Below are positions 19,911 through 29,432 of a stretch of DNA of 64,000 nt, piece after piece. Below the pieces are notes generated by a model. The model did not search any database. It saw only the letters and a list, made by a program, of their open reading frames with translations, and was not told where the DNA came from. The position numbers were made by a program, and so were the translations under genes. Each line of letters begins with the position of its first letter. Position 1 is the first letter of the stretch. The DNA is from an uncultured Granulosicoccaceae bacterium (lineage in GTDB: Bacteria > Pseudomonadota > Gammaproteobacteria > Granulosicoccales > Granulosicoccaceae), in contig CALLLW010000043.1 in assembly GCA_938007995.1 (NCBI GenBank), positions 27,384-91,383 of the forward strand, given 5' to 3'.

Positions 19911-20777
19911 ATGGCTGTAGGCACCACCCTGTGGACTTATTTTAAAAACACCTGGCAGCAGGGCAACACACCGATTATGGGAGCAGCCGACCACGCCACC
20001 TGGCTCGGCACACTGGTTTTTGACGGAGCAAGACAATTTGAAGGCGTTGCACCGGACCTTGAAAGCCACTGTGAACGGGCAAACCAGTCCGCCATTGCCA
20101 TGGGGCTCTCGCCAGGTATCAGCACCACTGACATGATGCAAATTGCCAAAGAGGGATTGACGCGTTTTGCAGCAGATGCTGCGGTGTACATCAGACCAAT
20201 GTATTGGTCAAAAGAGTCCGGCCCGAGCGTTGTTGGCGGTGATCCTGACTCTACAGAGTTCTGCATGTGCCTTGAGGAAGTTCCGATGCCCGCAGCAGAT
20301 GCGAGCATGACACTCACAACCACACAGTTCTGCCGACCTACTCTGCAGATGGCATTAGTGAACACCAAAGCTGCCTGTCTGTACCCGCACAACGCACGCA
20401 TGCTGCGCGAGGCCAATGCGAAAGGCTTTAAGAATGCTATTGTTTGCGATTCTCTGGGTAATGTCGCAGAGACTGCCACCTCAAACATCATGATGGTGAA
20501 AGACGGAGAAATATTCACCCCCGCGCCCAACGGAACATTTCTAAACGGTATCACCAGACAGAGAATCTCCACTCTGCTGGCCCGCGAGGGTAAGACCGTG
20601 CAGGAAAAAACCTTAACGGTAGCCGACTTTGCCCAAGCGGATGAAATCTTCGCAACCGGCAACATCTCCAAAGTCACGCCAGTGACACAGCTTGAAGATC
20701 GCACGCTGCAGCCAGGACCAATTGCAAAAATGTGTCGGGAGCTCTATTGGGACTGGGCTTTGAGTGAAAAGAATTAA
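19911..20777 (+). CDS. ilvE: Branched-chain amino acid aminotransferase (class IV PLP enzyme)
   Basis: PLP-dependent enzyme that interconverts branched-chain amino acids and 2-oxo acids. The PLP lysine is most likely in NTKAACLYPHNAR near residue 155. The cofactor-phosphate motif NVAETATSNI and the GTFLNGITR segment are conserved. The length of 288 is within the family range. The ribosome binding site GGAAG precedes the ATG. Related class IV enzymes (D-amino acid aminotransferase, aminodeoxychorismate lyase) are less likely. A radical SAM gene follows 17 bases later. Confidence 0.85.
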   Translation: MAVGTTLWTYFKNTWQQGNTPIMGAADHATWLGTLVFDGARQFEGVAPDLESHCERANQSAIAMGLSPGISTTDMMQIAKEGLTRFAADAAVYIRPMYWSKESGPSVVGGDPDSTEFCMCLEEVPMPAADASMTLTTTQFCRPTLQMALVNTKAACLYPHNARMLREANAKGFKNAIVCDSLGNVAETATSNIMMVKDGEIFTPAPNGTFLNGITRQRISTLLAREGKTVQEKTLTVADFAQADEIFATGNISKVTPVTQLEDRTLQPGPIAKMCRELYWDWALSEKN

Positions 20778-20794
20778 AGCAGGCGCATTGGCCA

Positions 20795-22420
20795 GTGCAA
20801 ACGCAAACGGTATCTTTTAAACAGGCTGCAACTAAACAGGCTGCAAAATCACGTTATACACCGTCACGAGATGACCATGTTGTGCTGTGCACATTGAACG
20901 CGCGCTATATCCACGCCTCACTCGGCTTGCGCTATCTGCATGCGAACATGGCAGCGCTTAAGGCAGAAACCCGCATTATGGAGTTCACGATCAATCAGCG
21001 GATCGTGGATATCGCCGAGCAACTGTTACACGCCAAACCGAAGATTATCGGCTTTGGGGTCTACATTTGGAACATTGATGAGACCACCGCTTTAATCAAG
21101 CTGTTGAAGAAAATTGAGCCACAGATAGTTATTGTTATTGGCGGGCCTGAAGTCAGCCATGAATACGAAGATACCGCTATATTTTCAGCAAGTGACTTTC
21201 TGATCACCGGTCAGGCAGATTTTGAATTTAACAATTTATGCGAAAAAATTCTCAGCTCAACTGCTTCACTGCCAAAAACCCTGAACGCAGAAACCCCGGC
21301 GGTACACGACCTGCATCTGCCTTATGACCTGTACGATAAAGACGACATAAAAAATCGGGTTATGTACGTGGAAGCATCGCGCGGCTGCCCTTTTAAATGC
21401 GAGTTCTGTTTATCAGCACTCGATAAAACCGCCTGGCCTTTTGATCTGCAAAAACTGCTGGCAGAACTGGATAAACTATATCAGCGCGGTGCGCGCCAGT
21501 TTAAGTTTGTTGACCGCACATTTAACCTTAAAATAAAAAACTGCACCACTATTCTGCAGTTCTTTCTTGAAAGACTCAGTGTGGAGAACGATATTTTTCT
21601 GCACTTTGAGGTTATACCCGACAAGCTGCCAGAGCCACTCAAGTTACTCATCAAGCAATTTCCACCAGGCAGCTTACAGTTTGAAATTGGCATTCAAAGC
21701 TTTAATGCGCAGGTACAGCGAACCATCAATCGCAAACAAAATATTGATGCGACCATAGAAAACCTGCAATGGCTAAAGCAGCACTCAGATGCACACATCC
21801 ACGCAGATTTAATATTCGGCTTACCCGGGGAGACACTTGATACTTTTGCGGATGGCTTTAATCAACTGGTGGATCTAAAGCCTGATGAGATACAGCTAGG
21901 CATTCTTAAACGCCTTCGAGGCAGCCCAATCGTCAAACATACAGACAGTTTTGATATGCGTTATTCAGATGACCCGCCATATCAACTGCTACAAAATCAG
22001 CATGTCAGTTTCTCGACCATGCAACGGGTACAGCGCTTCTCGCGATACTGGGATCTGATTGCAAACTCGGGACGTTTCAAGCAGTTTATACCATTGCTGC
22101 TTGGCGATGATCCGTTTGCACGATTTTTACAATTATCCGATTGGCTATTTGAAAAAACCGGGCAAACACACAAGATCGCCTACAACCGCCTGCTAGCACT
22201 GGTTTATGAGGCAGTGATTGAGTTACAGCTTGTCGATCAGGCAATCGCTCTGCAAGCACTCGCACTGGACTGCTGCAACAACGGTGATGCACATCCACCG
22301 CGATGGTTAAGAGAACACATGCCAGACAACACTATTGTTCAAAACGCCAGACCGGAACAACATAAACAAACAGGTGCCAGCCGACAACATCGCCATTTGG
22401 CAAATAATATAACGCGATAG
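20795..22420 (+). CDS. B12-binding domain radical SAM protein
   Basis: Enzyme with an N-terminal cobalamin-binding Rossmann domain (residues ~25-150, with FGVYIWNIDET and VIGGPEVSHEY), then a radical SAM barrel with the 4Fe-4S cysteine motif GCPFKCEFC, and a C-terminal DUF4080-like region. The substrate is unknown; cobalamin-dependent radical SAM enzymes commonly methylate unactivated carbons. It starts with GTG 17 bases after the aminotransferase, so the two are probably co-transcribed. Confidence 0.85.
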   Translation: MQTQTVSFKQAATKQAAKSRYTPSRDDHVVLCTLNARYIHASLGLRYLHANMAALKAETRIMEFTINQRIVDIAEQLLHAKPKIIGFGVYIWNIDETTALIKLLKKIEPQIVIVIGGPEVSHEYEDTAIFSASDFLITGQADFEFNNLCEKILSSTASLPKTLNAETPAVHDLHLPYDLYDKDDIKNRVMYVEASRGCPFKCEFCLSALDKTAWPFDLQKLLAELDKLYQRGARQFKFVDRTFNLKIKNCTTILQFFLERLSVENDIFLHFEVIPDKLPEPLKLLIKQFPPGSLQFEIGIQSFNAQVQRTINRKQNIDATIENLQWLKQHSDAHIHADLIFGLPGETLDTFADGFNQLVDLKPDEIQLGILKRLRGSPIVKHTDSFDMRYSDDPPYQLLQNQHVSFSTMQRVQRFSRYWDLIANSGRFKQFIPLLLGDDPFARFLQLSDWLFEKTGQTHKIAYNRLLALVYEAVIELQLVDQAIALQALALDCCNNGDAHPPRWLREHMPDNTIVQNARPEQHKQTGASRQHRHLANNITR

Positions 22421-22566
22421 TTTCTGTCTTGTTTGTCAGCTGGCCTGCCGCACTGCTGCGGTAAGTATTTGTCGGCAGTTTCTGTTTTGCCTGCTACACT
22501 TTTCACTACCCGGCGGGCACCGCACTCGCCAGGCTATTCGTAAAATTAAACATCGGAGAATAATCG

Positions 22567-22833
22567 ATGATTGAAGATGTCACTCTACTGACGCTGATAA
22601 TTTACGGCGTCGTTGGCATAGTGCTCGGCCTGGTACTCGGGCTATTGCTGAAAGGACGCGGATTCGGCTGGTTCGGCAACCTTTGCCTGGGCTTGCTGGG
22701 AGCATTTCTGGGTGGGTTAGTACTAACTTTCACCAGCCATGTTACTGATAATAACCCGCTAATGAATGCCGCTGCCGCCGCGGCTGGAAGCGTGCTGCTG
22801 ATTTTGATCGTCGCCATCCTGAAGCGTCGCTAG
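22567..22833 (+). CDS. GlsB/YeaQ/YmgE-family small membrane protein
   Basis: 88 residues with three hydrophobic helices and the Gly-rich pattern of the transglycosylase-associated/GlsB family (GIVLGLVLGLLLKGRGFGW, FLGGLVLT, LLILIVAILKRR). These are stress-related inner-membrane proteins of unclear function. The ATG has a GGAGAA ribosome binding site. Confidence 0.85.
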   Translation: MIEDVTLLTLIIYGVVGIVLGLVLGLLLKGRGFGWFGNLCLGLLGAFLGGLVLTFTSHVTDNNPLMNAAAAAAGSVLLILIVAILKRR

Positions 22834-22942
22834 CAGATCACGTTTAAGGTTGTTGAGCTCGCTTTGCACAACGGAAAGAGTGCTCAGCTACCTTTGGAAT
22901 AGCGCACTCACCGCACCAGCGAAAATTCACGCACATTTTTGA

Positions 22943-22964
22943 CAGGCCGGCCGCCTCCGGCCTG
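22943..22964 (+). terminator. GC-rich hairpin, possible weak terminator
   Basis: Perfect 8-bp stem CAGGCCGG (22943-22950) and CCGGCCTG (22957-22964) with a 6-base loop, followed only by ATTTC and no proper T run. It may end the GlsB-like transcript or be a structural element; the weak tail keeps confidence low. Confidence 0.35.
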
Positions 22965-23091
22965 ATTTCAATTGGAAATTTCCATCGACCACAACTTACC
23001 TGGTCATTGTGCTATGCCGCCATGACAGGAAAGGCTATCATTGTGATCCTGTTTGATTGCCTTCGAATTACAGATAACACTGGAGTAAGCC

Positions 23092-24501
23092 ATGGAGATC
23101 CAATCCTGTGGAGCGGCTCAGGAAGTCACCGGCTCCTGCCACTTAATAAAAGTTGGCGGGCATAATGTGCTGCTGGATTGCGGGTTAATCCAGGGCCGCC
23201 GTAAAGACGAAAACCGCAACCGCGATCCATTTCCGTTTGATCCGGCAAAACTTGATGCTGTTATCCTCAGCCACGCACATATCGACCACAGCGGCAGACT
23301 GCCTCTGCTTATTAAAAATGGTTTTGACGGCCCCATCTATACCCACAGTGCAAGCGCCGATCTCTGCAACACATTACTAAAAGACTCAGCATACCTGAAC
23401 TATAAAAATACCCAGTGGGAAAACAAACGCCGTGCCCGCAAAGGCAAAAAACCTCTGCAGCCACTGTATGAAAGAGAAGATGCTGCAAAAGCGCTGAAGC
23501 TTTTCAGCACCCTTGAATATGGTGAGAAAAAAGAAATACTGCCTGGAGTCACAATCAAACTATCTGATGCCGGTCATATTGTAGGATCTTCGATAGTCGA
23601 GCTTTGGCTTAAAGAAGCACAGCTTGAAAGAAAAGTGGTGTTCAGCGGTGATCTGGGCCACCGGGGTACCGCAATACTGCGCGACTTCACCATGATTGAT
23701 GAAGCCGACATTGTACTGATGGAAAGCACGTATGGCAGCCGTTGCCACCGACCGTGGGAGCAAACCTGGGCAGAGATTGATGACATTGCCCAAGCCATTC
23801 AAAAGAAACCAGGCAATGTATTAATCCCTGCGTTTTCCGTGGGACGTACGCAAAACATCCTGTATATGTTTGCCAGAAATTACGAAAAATGGAATTTAAA
23901 GCCATGGCAGATTTTTCTTGATAGCCCAATGGCTATTGAAGCGACCGATATCTACCTACGGCACCATAGACTGTACGACACAGAGGCCGCACAGTTCTGG
24001 AAAGAGAACGGCCAGCAGCTCGGCCTGCCGAATTTGAAATACTCCAGAAGCTCTCAGGACTCTATGAAAATAAATCAGATTGAGAGCGGCGCAATAATCA
24101 TTGCCGGCAGTGGCATGATGACCGGCGGTCGCATAAAACATCACCTCAAACATAATATCTGGCGCCGCAATTGCCATCTTATTGTGACCGGCTATCAATC
24201 CCATGGCACGATGGGCCGCAAATTAGTAGAAGGCGCAAAAAAGATAAACCTGTGGGGCCAAAGCATCGCAGTAAAAGCGAAAATCCATACCATTGGCGGA
24301 TTATCTGCACACACCGACCAGAAGGGACTGATGGACTGGTATGGCAATTTTAAAAATCGACCTCCTGTTTTTCTGGTTCATGGCGAAGCGGATACCATGG
24401 AGGTGCTGCGTCAGAAATTAAGAGATGATCTGAACGCACCCGCGCACATTGCACATGCGGGAAAAATTATTGATTTAGAAAACATCTCTCAGTATCAGTA
24501 A
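23092..24501 (+). CDS. Beta-CASP metallo-beta-lactamase-fold hydrolase (CPSF/Ysh1-like)
   Basis: Likely RNA-processing nuclease of the metallo-beta-lactamase/beta-CASP group. The zinc-binding motif SHAHIDHSGRLP, the second Asp motif VFSGDLGHRG and the C-terminal motif TIGGLSAHTDQKGL (RNA-specificity domain) are all present. The length of 469 is typical. A GGAG ribosome binding site precedes the ATG. The RNA target is unknown. An epimerase gene follows 26 bases later, possibly co-transcribed. Confidence 0.88.
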   Translation: MEIQSCGAAQEVTGSCHLIKVGGHNVLLDCGLIQGRRKDENRNRDPFPFDPAKLDAVILSHAHIDHSGRLPLLIKNGFDGPIYTHSASADLCNTLLKDSAYLNYKNTQWENKRRARKGKKPLQPLYEREDAAKALKLFSTLEYGEKKEILPGVTIKLSDAGHIVGSSIVELWLKEAQLERKVVFSGDLGHRGTAILRDFTMIDEADIVLMESTYGSRCHRPWEQTWAEIDDIAQAIQKKPGNVLIPAFSVGRTQNILYMFARNYEKWNLKPWQIFLDSPMAIEATDIYLRHHRLYDTEAAQFWKENGQQLGLPNLKYSRSSQDSMKINQIESGAIIIAGSGMMTGGRIKHHLKHNIWRRNCHLIVTGYQSHGTMGRKLVEGAKKINLWGQSIAVKAKIHTIGGLSAHTDQKGLMDWYGNFKNRPPVFLVHGEADTMEVLRQKLRDDLNAPAHIAHAGKIIDLENISQYQ

Positions 24502-24527
24502 TTGCATAGGCTTTAAGGTAAATTTAG

Positions 24528-25418
24528 ATGGCAAAAATCGCAGTGACCGGCGCTTCCGGGCTGATAGGACGCGAACTGGTCAAACAACTCTCTGCTCACC
24601 ATGAGCTGGTTGAAATTGACATAGCTATAGATGCAAAGGCGCATGATATCAGTAATGCTGAGATCGCATGTCAGCTAACAGAAAACTGCGACGGTATCAT
24701 CCACCTTGCAGCTGTTTCCAGAGTTGCCGAAGCACAGGAGTATCCGCTGCGCACCTGGTCAAGCAATGTCTCAGGCACTCATCACATCCTCGACGCCGCA
24801 ATGAAAAGCAAAAACAAGCCCTGGGTAATTCACGCCAGCAGTCGAGAGGTCTACGGCAATCAGCCGAGAAAGGCGATTACTGAAGACACCCCGATGACAC
24901 CACTGAATATTTACGGACGTTCAAAAGCTGCCGGTGAAGGCATGGTATACGGAGCGCAGGATGCAGGTGCCAATGTCGCCATTCTTCGCTTTGCTAATGT
25001 GTACGGTGATATTTACGACTATTCTGATCGAGTCATACCTGCGTTTTCCAGAGCCGCTGTGAACGGCTCGGCACTGCGGGTAGACGATGCATCTGTTTGC
25101 ATGGATTTCACTCATGTCATCGATGTTGCTAAAGGTGTTGTCAACGTGGTGGACCTGCTTATGGATGGTGAGAAAAATCTACCCCCCATTCACTTTGCCA
25201 CAGGCACAGGTACAACACTCGGTGAACTGGCCCGAATCGCAGTAGCCGCAAGTAACAACGTCTGTGAATTGAATGAAGTTGAAAAACGCGAAGCCAGTGT
25301 CAGCTGCTTTATTGGTGACCCGGCACGTGCGAAAGCCCTGCTCGGCTGGACACATGAAACACCTCTACAAACAGGCTTCAACGAGATGGTAGAAGCCTTT
25401 CAAAACTCCTCCTCTTAA
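24528..25418 (+). CDS. NAD-dependent sugar epimerase/dehydratase (SDR)
   Basis: Extended short-chain dehydrogenase for a nucleotide sugar. The N-terminal dinucleotide motif is VTGASGLIGREL and the catalytic Tyr/Lys pair is in IYGRSKAAGE. The length of 296 fits. The exact reaction (4-epimerase, dehydratase or reductase) cannot be read from sequence. The UDP-glucuronate decarboxylase starts 21 bases later, so both probably act in one nucleotide-sugar pathway. Confidence 0.85.
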   Translation: MAKIAVTGASGLIGRELVKQLSAHHELVEIDIAIDAKAHDISNAEIACQLTENCDGIIHLAAVSRVAEAQEYPLRTWSSNVSGTHHILDAAMKSKNKPWVIHASSREVYGNQPRKAITEDTPMTPLNIYGRSKAAGEGMVYGAQDAGANVAILRFANVYGDIYDYSDRVIPAFSRAAVNGSALRVDDASVCMDFTHVIDVAKGVVNVVDLLMDGEKNLPPIHFATGTGTTLGELARIAVAASNNVCELNEVEKREASVSCFIGDPARAKALLGWTHETPLQTGFNEMVEAFQNSSS

Positions 25419-25439
25419 TATACTAAACTCCCAAGCCCT

Positions 25440-26396
25440 ATGTCTCTTAGCAACTACAGTCCCAGAAAACGAATTCTAATCACAGGTGGAGCTGGCTTCC
25501 TCGGCTCTCATCTTACTGAAAAACTTTTGAATGACGGGCACGAGGTTATCTGTGCAGATAGTTTGTTCACTGGCACAAAAGATAATATTGCCGCCTTCAA
25601 GGATAATCCCTACTACGAATTTATACGCCACGACATCACCAGCCCGTTACAGGTTGAGGTAGATGAAATTTACAACCTGGCCTGTCCGGCTTCACCCATT
25701 CATTACCAGCACAACCCGATACATACAGTGAAAACCTCGGTAATGGGCGCAATCAACATGTTAGAGCTGGCTAAGCATTTACAATGCAAAATTCTGCACG
25801 CATCGACCAGCGAAGTGTATGGCGACCCCACTATTCATCCGCAAACCGAAGATTACTGGGGCAATGTCAATCCAATTGGTGTGAGATCATGCTACGACGA
25901 GGGAAAACGCTGCGCTGAAACTCTGTTTTTCGATTTTCATCGACAGGAAAATATCGATATACGAATTGTTAGAATATTCAATACTTACGGACCAAGAATG
26001 CATCCACAGGACGGCCGTGTGGTGTCAAACTTTATCATGCAGGCCCTAAGAGGTGATCCAATCACAATCTATGGAGACGGCTCGCAGTCGAGGTCGTTCT
26101 GCTATGTAGATGACCTGATCAATGGATTCGTCAGATTTATGGATTTAGAACCGGGGGCAACTGGCCCAATCAATCTTGGCAATCCAAACGAGTTCACCAT
26201 TAAAGAACTCGCTGAAACAGTCATCAAGCTCACTAATTCAAAGTCAGCGTTGATTAACAATCCATTGCCGAAGGACGACCCACAACAAAGACAGCCGGAA
26301 ATCTCTTACACGAAAAAGCTGATTAGCTGGGAACCACAGATACAACTGGAAGAAGGTTTAAAGAAAACCATCAGCTACTTTGAGCAATTCATTTGA
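25440..26396 (+). CDS. uxs: UDP-glucuronate decarboxylase (UDP-xylose synthase)
   Basis: SDR enzyme converting UDP-glucuronate to UDP-xylose. The motifs fit this subfamily closely: [14 protein letters not shown], the [15 protein letters not shown] block, TSEVYGDP, and [12 protein letters not shown] with the catalytic Tyr/Lys. [12 protein letters not shown] follows. The length of 318 is standard for bacterial Uxs. It is followed by a hairpin, so the epimerase-uxs pair likely ends here. Confidence 0.92.
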   Translation: MSLSNYSPRKRILITGGAGFLGSHLTEKLLNDGHEVICADSLFTGTKDNIAAFKDNPYYEFIRHDITSPLQVEVDEIYNLACPASPIHYQHNPIHTVKTSVMGAINMLELAKHLQCKILHASTSEVYGDPTIHPQTEDYWGNVNPIGVRSCYDEGKRCAETLFFDFHRQENIDIRIVRIFNTYGPRMHPQDGRVVSNFIMQALRGDPITIYGDGSQSRSFCYVDDLINGFVRFMDLEPGATGPINLGNPNEFTIKELAETVIKLTNSKSALINNPLPKDDPQQRQPEISYTKKLISWEPQIQLEEGLKKTISYFEQFI

Positions 26397-26727
26397 ATTG
26401 ATCATCATCACACAGTTATTCACTCCAGACCCGCGCACAAGCTGAAGTGCGGGTCATTTATCCCACAAATCTTTCACTTCAGGTAACAGGTTTACGCAAA
26501 CGCAATTGTCACCCACTGACAATATCAGCCACCAGAGGTAAACTTTAAATCCCAAGCGTGAAAAAGGTTTTTGTCTCTGCTTTAGCCTTGCTATTCAGTA
26601 CTTCAAATTACTATTGCCGTCTTTGAATCAAGCACTGAAAAGACTCCACACATGCATGCTCGCCCGTGTAGCAGCACAGTAAAGATTGAAGACCATTTGC
26701 GTTCACAGATACCTTGCAGGCCAATGA
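26397..26727. other. Intergenic region, 331 bp
   Basis: Contains the terminator-like hairpin at 26428-26455 just after uxs. Beyond it I see no gene and no clear promoter for the following glycosyltransferase. Confidence 0.4.
26428..26455 (+). terminator. Probable terminator after uxs
   Basis: Stem GACCCGC (26428-26434) and GCGGGTC (26449-26455), extendable by two inner pairs, followed by ATTTATCCC. The hairpin is strong but the T run is poor. Confidence 0.5.
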
Positions 26728-27594
26728 GTGAAGCTGCACAACAATAGCATCAGCATTTCTGTGATTATCCCGACCTACAATCGATGGCCGGCTGTTAGCA
26801 GAGCGATTGATTCAGTTATCGCTCAAACAGAGCCGGGCGATGAGATAATTGTGGTAGACGACGGCTCCATCGACCATACAAGTGAAAATCTAAGACTTCA
26901 CTACGGCAAACGTATCAAAATTATCAAACAGGCTAATCACGGTGTCAGTCATGCGCGCAATCGTGGCATCGAACAAGCCACCGGAAACTGGATTGCATTG
27001 CTCGATTCAGATGACGAATGGATGCGGGAAAAACTGCAAAAACAAAAAGCAATAATTTCGGCAAACCGAGAATGCGTACTGTGCCATACCAATGAGATCT
27101 GGATTCGCGACGGCAAACCTCAGAAGCAGATGAAAAAACACACGAAGTTCGGAGGGGATATATTCCGAAACTGCCTGCCGCTCTGTGTGATTTCTCCATC
27201 CTCCGCGCTCATTAAACGTGATATTTTCTCTACCACAGGTCTTTTTGATGAGACCTTGCCCGCCTGCGAAGATTACGACCTCTGGCTGCGGATTTGCTGC
27301 AAACACCCAACCCATTATCTTGCTGAGCCGCTATTAATCAAATACGGCGGACACGATGATCAATTGTCAAAAAAGTACTGGGGCATGGACCGATTCAGAA
27401 TACAATCGCTACATAAACTGTTACGCCAGACAATGCTCACCGAAGCTCAACGTCAGAACACACTGGATATGCTTGAACAGAAAACTATCATTCTGCTTAA
27501 AGGAGCAGTCAAGCACCACAACCACGAACAAATTGAACAGTGCCGCTCCCTGGCCGCCGAATACAGCTTCAATGTGCCAGATGCATTGCAATGA
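26728..27594 (+). CDS. Family 2 glycosyltransferase
   Basis: GT-A fold inverting transferase. The N-terminal motif ISVIIPTYNRWPAVSRAID, the nucleotide-binding Asp pair in IIVVDDGSIDHT and the metal-binding LLDSDDEW are all present. The length of 288 is short but complete, with no membrane helices, so it should be a cytoplasmic transferase acting at the membrane. The start is a GTG at 26728 (an overlapping ATG at 26724 is out of frame and stops at once). Its stop overlaps the next start in ATGA, so translation is coupled to the nucleosidase-like gene. Confidence 0.88.
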   Translation: MKLHNNSISISVIIPTYNRWPAVSRAIDSVIAQTEPGDEIIVVDDGSIDHTSENLRLHYGKRIKIIKQANHGVSHARNRGIEQATGNWIALLDSDDEWMREKLQKQKAIISANRECVLCHTNEIWIRDGKPQKQMKKHTKFGGDIFRNCLPLCVISPSSALIKRDIFSTTGLFDETLPACEDYDLWLRICCKHPTHYLAEPLLIKYGGHDDQLSKKYWGMDRFRIQSLHKLLRQTMLTEAQRQNTLDMLEQKTIILLKGAVKHHNHEQIEQCRSLAAEYSFNVPDALQ

Positions 27595-28403
27595 TAAATC
27601 TGATTGCCGCCACCAGAGCTGAGGCTGATCCAGTCATCGCCGCGCTCAAACTAAAACGAATTTCCACAAACTTCGATTTATACCAACATGACCACATACA
27701 ACTGATTATCTCAGGAATGGGAAAATGCAACGTAGCAACAGCCTGCGGTTGGCTGGCAAATAGGACCTTTAATGAAGAAGCTGCAGGTGCAACATCAGTT
27801 GCATGGTTAAATTTTGGTATTGCCGGTCACGCCACTCATGAACTGGGCAGCGCTTATATTGCACACAAGATAACTGACCTGGCCACAGGTGAGTTGTGGT
27901 ATCCACATCAATTCAGCAACAATCTGCCCTCGTCAGAACTGACCACCGTAGATACTCCACTACTCGATTACCTGCCCGATCAACTTCACGACATGGAAGC
28001 CAGCTCGTTCATAAAAGCGACCAGAATTTTTTCAGACGCTGAGCTGGTTCAGTGCATCAAGGTTGTATCCGACAACCGGACAAATCCTCTGTCAGCAGTC
28101 AATGCAAAGTTTGCAAATTCGCTAATAACCAACTCAGTCGAAATGATAATTCAACAGGCAGAACAGCTGGAGACTCTGAGCAATACAATCCCACAGCCCG
28201 AGACCAGACTATTTAATTTACTTCACAGTCGCTGGCACTTCAGTGCATCTCAGACCACACAACTTCGTCGGCTACTGCAACGGTACGCAGCACTGCTGGA
28301 TAGTGCGGAAAATATTCCCGAACCACTACAGCAAAAAACCAGCTCAAAAGACGTGTTGAACTGGCTAAAAGGTCAGGTGGACCGCGCTGACATTTCCTTA
28401 TGA
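27591..28403 (+). CDS. MTA/SAH nucleosidase-like (phosphorylase superfamily) protein
   Basis: 270-residue member of the purine nucleoside phosphorylase/MTAN superfamily (COG0775 type). The ATG at 27591 overlaps the previous stop in ATGA, which decides the start. MINLIAATRAEADPVIAAL at the N-terminus, GMGKCNVATACGWL, the NFGIAGH segment and the catalytic signature HDMEASSF followed by VVSDN (acidic Asp) are all present. It should therefore cleave an adenosine-type N-glycosidic bond. The C-terminal 60 residues are not typical of Pfs. It overlaps the radical SAM gene downstream by 4 bases, which suggests that its substrate comes from that enzyme, for example 5'-deoxyadenosine or an adenosylated product. 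Confidence 0.75.
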   Translation: MINLIAATRAEADPVIAALKLKRISTNFDLYQHDHIQLIISGMGKCNVATACGWLANRTFNEEAAGATSVAWLNFGIAGHATHELGSAYIAHKITDLATGELWYPHQFSNNLPSSELTTVDTPLLDYLPDQLHDMEASSFIKATRIFSDAELVQCIKVVSDNRTNPLSAVNAKFANSLITNSVEMIIQQAEQLETLSNTIPQPETRLFNLLHSRWHFSASQTTQLRRLLQRYAALLDSAENIPEPLQQKTSSKDVLNWLKGQVDRADISL

Positions 28404-29386
28404 TTCATACTATCTACATAGAAGAAGAGATAAGAGATCATCCAAGAACGCTGCGTATATGCCAGAGATTTCCAAACGCCAGAACTATTTACTGCGAACG
28501 TTACACCAGTGTCTTCAACAATAATTCGCAAAATTTCAGACTACAAAAAAAGAATCCAGCATTGATTCTGGCCAAAAAGCATCAGAAATATGTTCTACCT
28601 ACACCTGCGGGTTATGGGGTCGGCAGTGAACGAAATTTCTACTTCTCGCACATGCTTAATTGTCTGTATGACTGTCGCTATTGCTTCTTACAAGGCATGT
28701 ATCGTTCTGCAAACTACCTGATTTTTGTAAACTACGAAGATTTTTTTGAAGAAATCACAAACACCGCCTCAGCTTCAACTGAAGACAGCTGGTTTTTCTC
28801 TGGCTACGATTGTGACAGCCTTGCCATGGATCCGGTTACCGACTTCATGCCGACTGCGCTGGAGTACTTTTCAAACCATCCCAAATCTTACCTTGAGATT
28901 CGCACCAAGAGTACACAAATCCGCTCATTGCTCAACCATGAAGCCATGCCGAATTGTGTCGTTGCCTTCAGTTTTTCTCCAAACAATACCTATAAAAAAC
29001 TGGAACATGGTGTACCAGATATTAACAAACGAATCCGCGCCATGAAGAAGCTGCAAAATAACGGCTGGAGACTGGGCCTGAGACTGGATCCGGTTATTTA
29101 CTCGCCAACTTTACAAGCAGATTACGAATCGCTGCTGGAAAACATCTTTCAATCCATTGATGCCAAACTTCTACACTCCGTAAGTTATGGCATGTTTCGT
29201 CTGCCCAAACCGTTTTACAAGAAAATGATTCGCCTCTATCCGGAAGAAAAATTATTTTCGTTGCCATTAACCGAGCACGACGCTCAGGTTTCATTTGAGC
29301 AGACTACAGAACTAAGCAGCCTTGAAACAGTCCATACCGCACTGCTTAAATATGTAGAGGAAAAAATAATATTTCCATGCCGGTAG
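28400..29386 (+). CDS. Spore photoproduct lyase-like radical SAM protein
   Basis: 328-residue radical SAM enzyme of the SPL family. The iron-sulfur motif is CLYDCRYCF (CxxxCxxC), followed by the SPL-like NYLIFVNYEDFFEEI segment. A further Cys in FFSGYDCDSLAMD lies where SPL keeps its hydrogen-donor cysteine (B. subtilis Cys141). SPL directly reverses thymine photodimers in spore DNA, but many homologues occur in non-sporulating bacteria with unknown substrates. ATG at 28400 overlaps the preceding stop by 4 bases, so it is translationally coupled to the nucleosidase-like gene. Confidence 0.8.
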   Translation: MIHTIYIEEEIRDHPRTLRICQRFPNARTIYCERYTSVFNNNSQNFRLQKKNPALILAKKHQKYVLPTPAGYGVGSERNFYFSHMLNCLYDCRYCFLQGMYRSANYLIFVNYEDFFEEITNTASASTEDSWFFSGYDCDSLAMDPVTDFMPTALEYFSNHPKSYLEIRTKSTQIRSLLNHEAMPNCVVAFSFSPNNTYKKLEHGVPDINKRIRAMKKLQNNGWRLGLRLDPVIYSPTLQADYESLLENIFQSIDAKLLHSVSYGMFRLPKPFYKKMIRLYPEEKLFSLPLTEHDAQVSFEQTTELSSLETVHTALLKYVEEKIIFPCR

Positions 29387-29432
29387 TGTTTGGTATCAAT
29401 AAACAGCTAAGTGCATCAGAAACTCCCGCCAC

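Noticed and set aside
19937..20704. 255-codon minus-strand frame inside the aminotransferase gene
   Set aside because: Complete overlap with a well-supported gene; composition is that of an antisense shadow.
22943..22964. GC-rich palindrome as a REP element
   Set aside because: Seen only once in the window; kept only as a weak hairpin.
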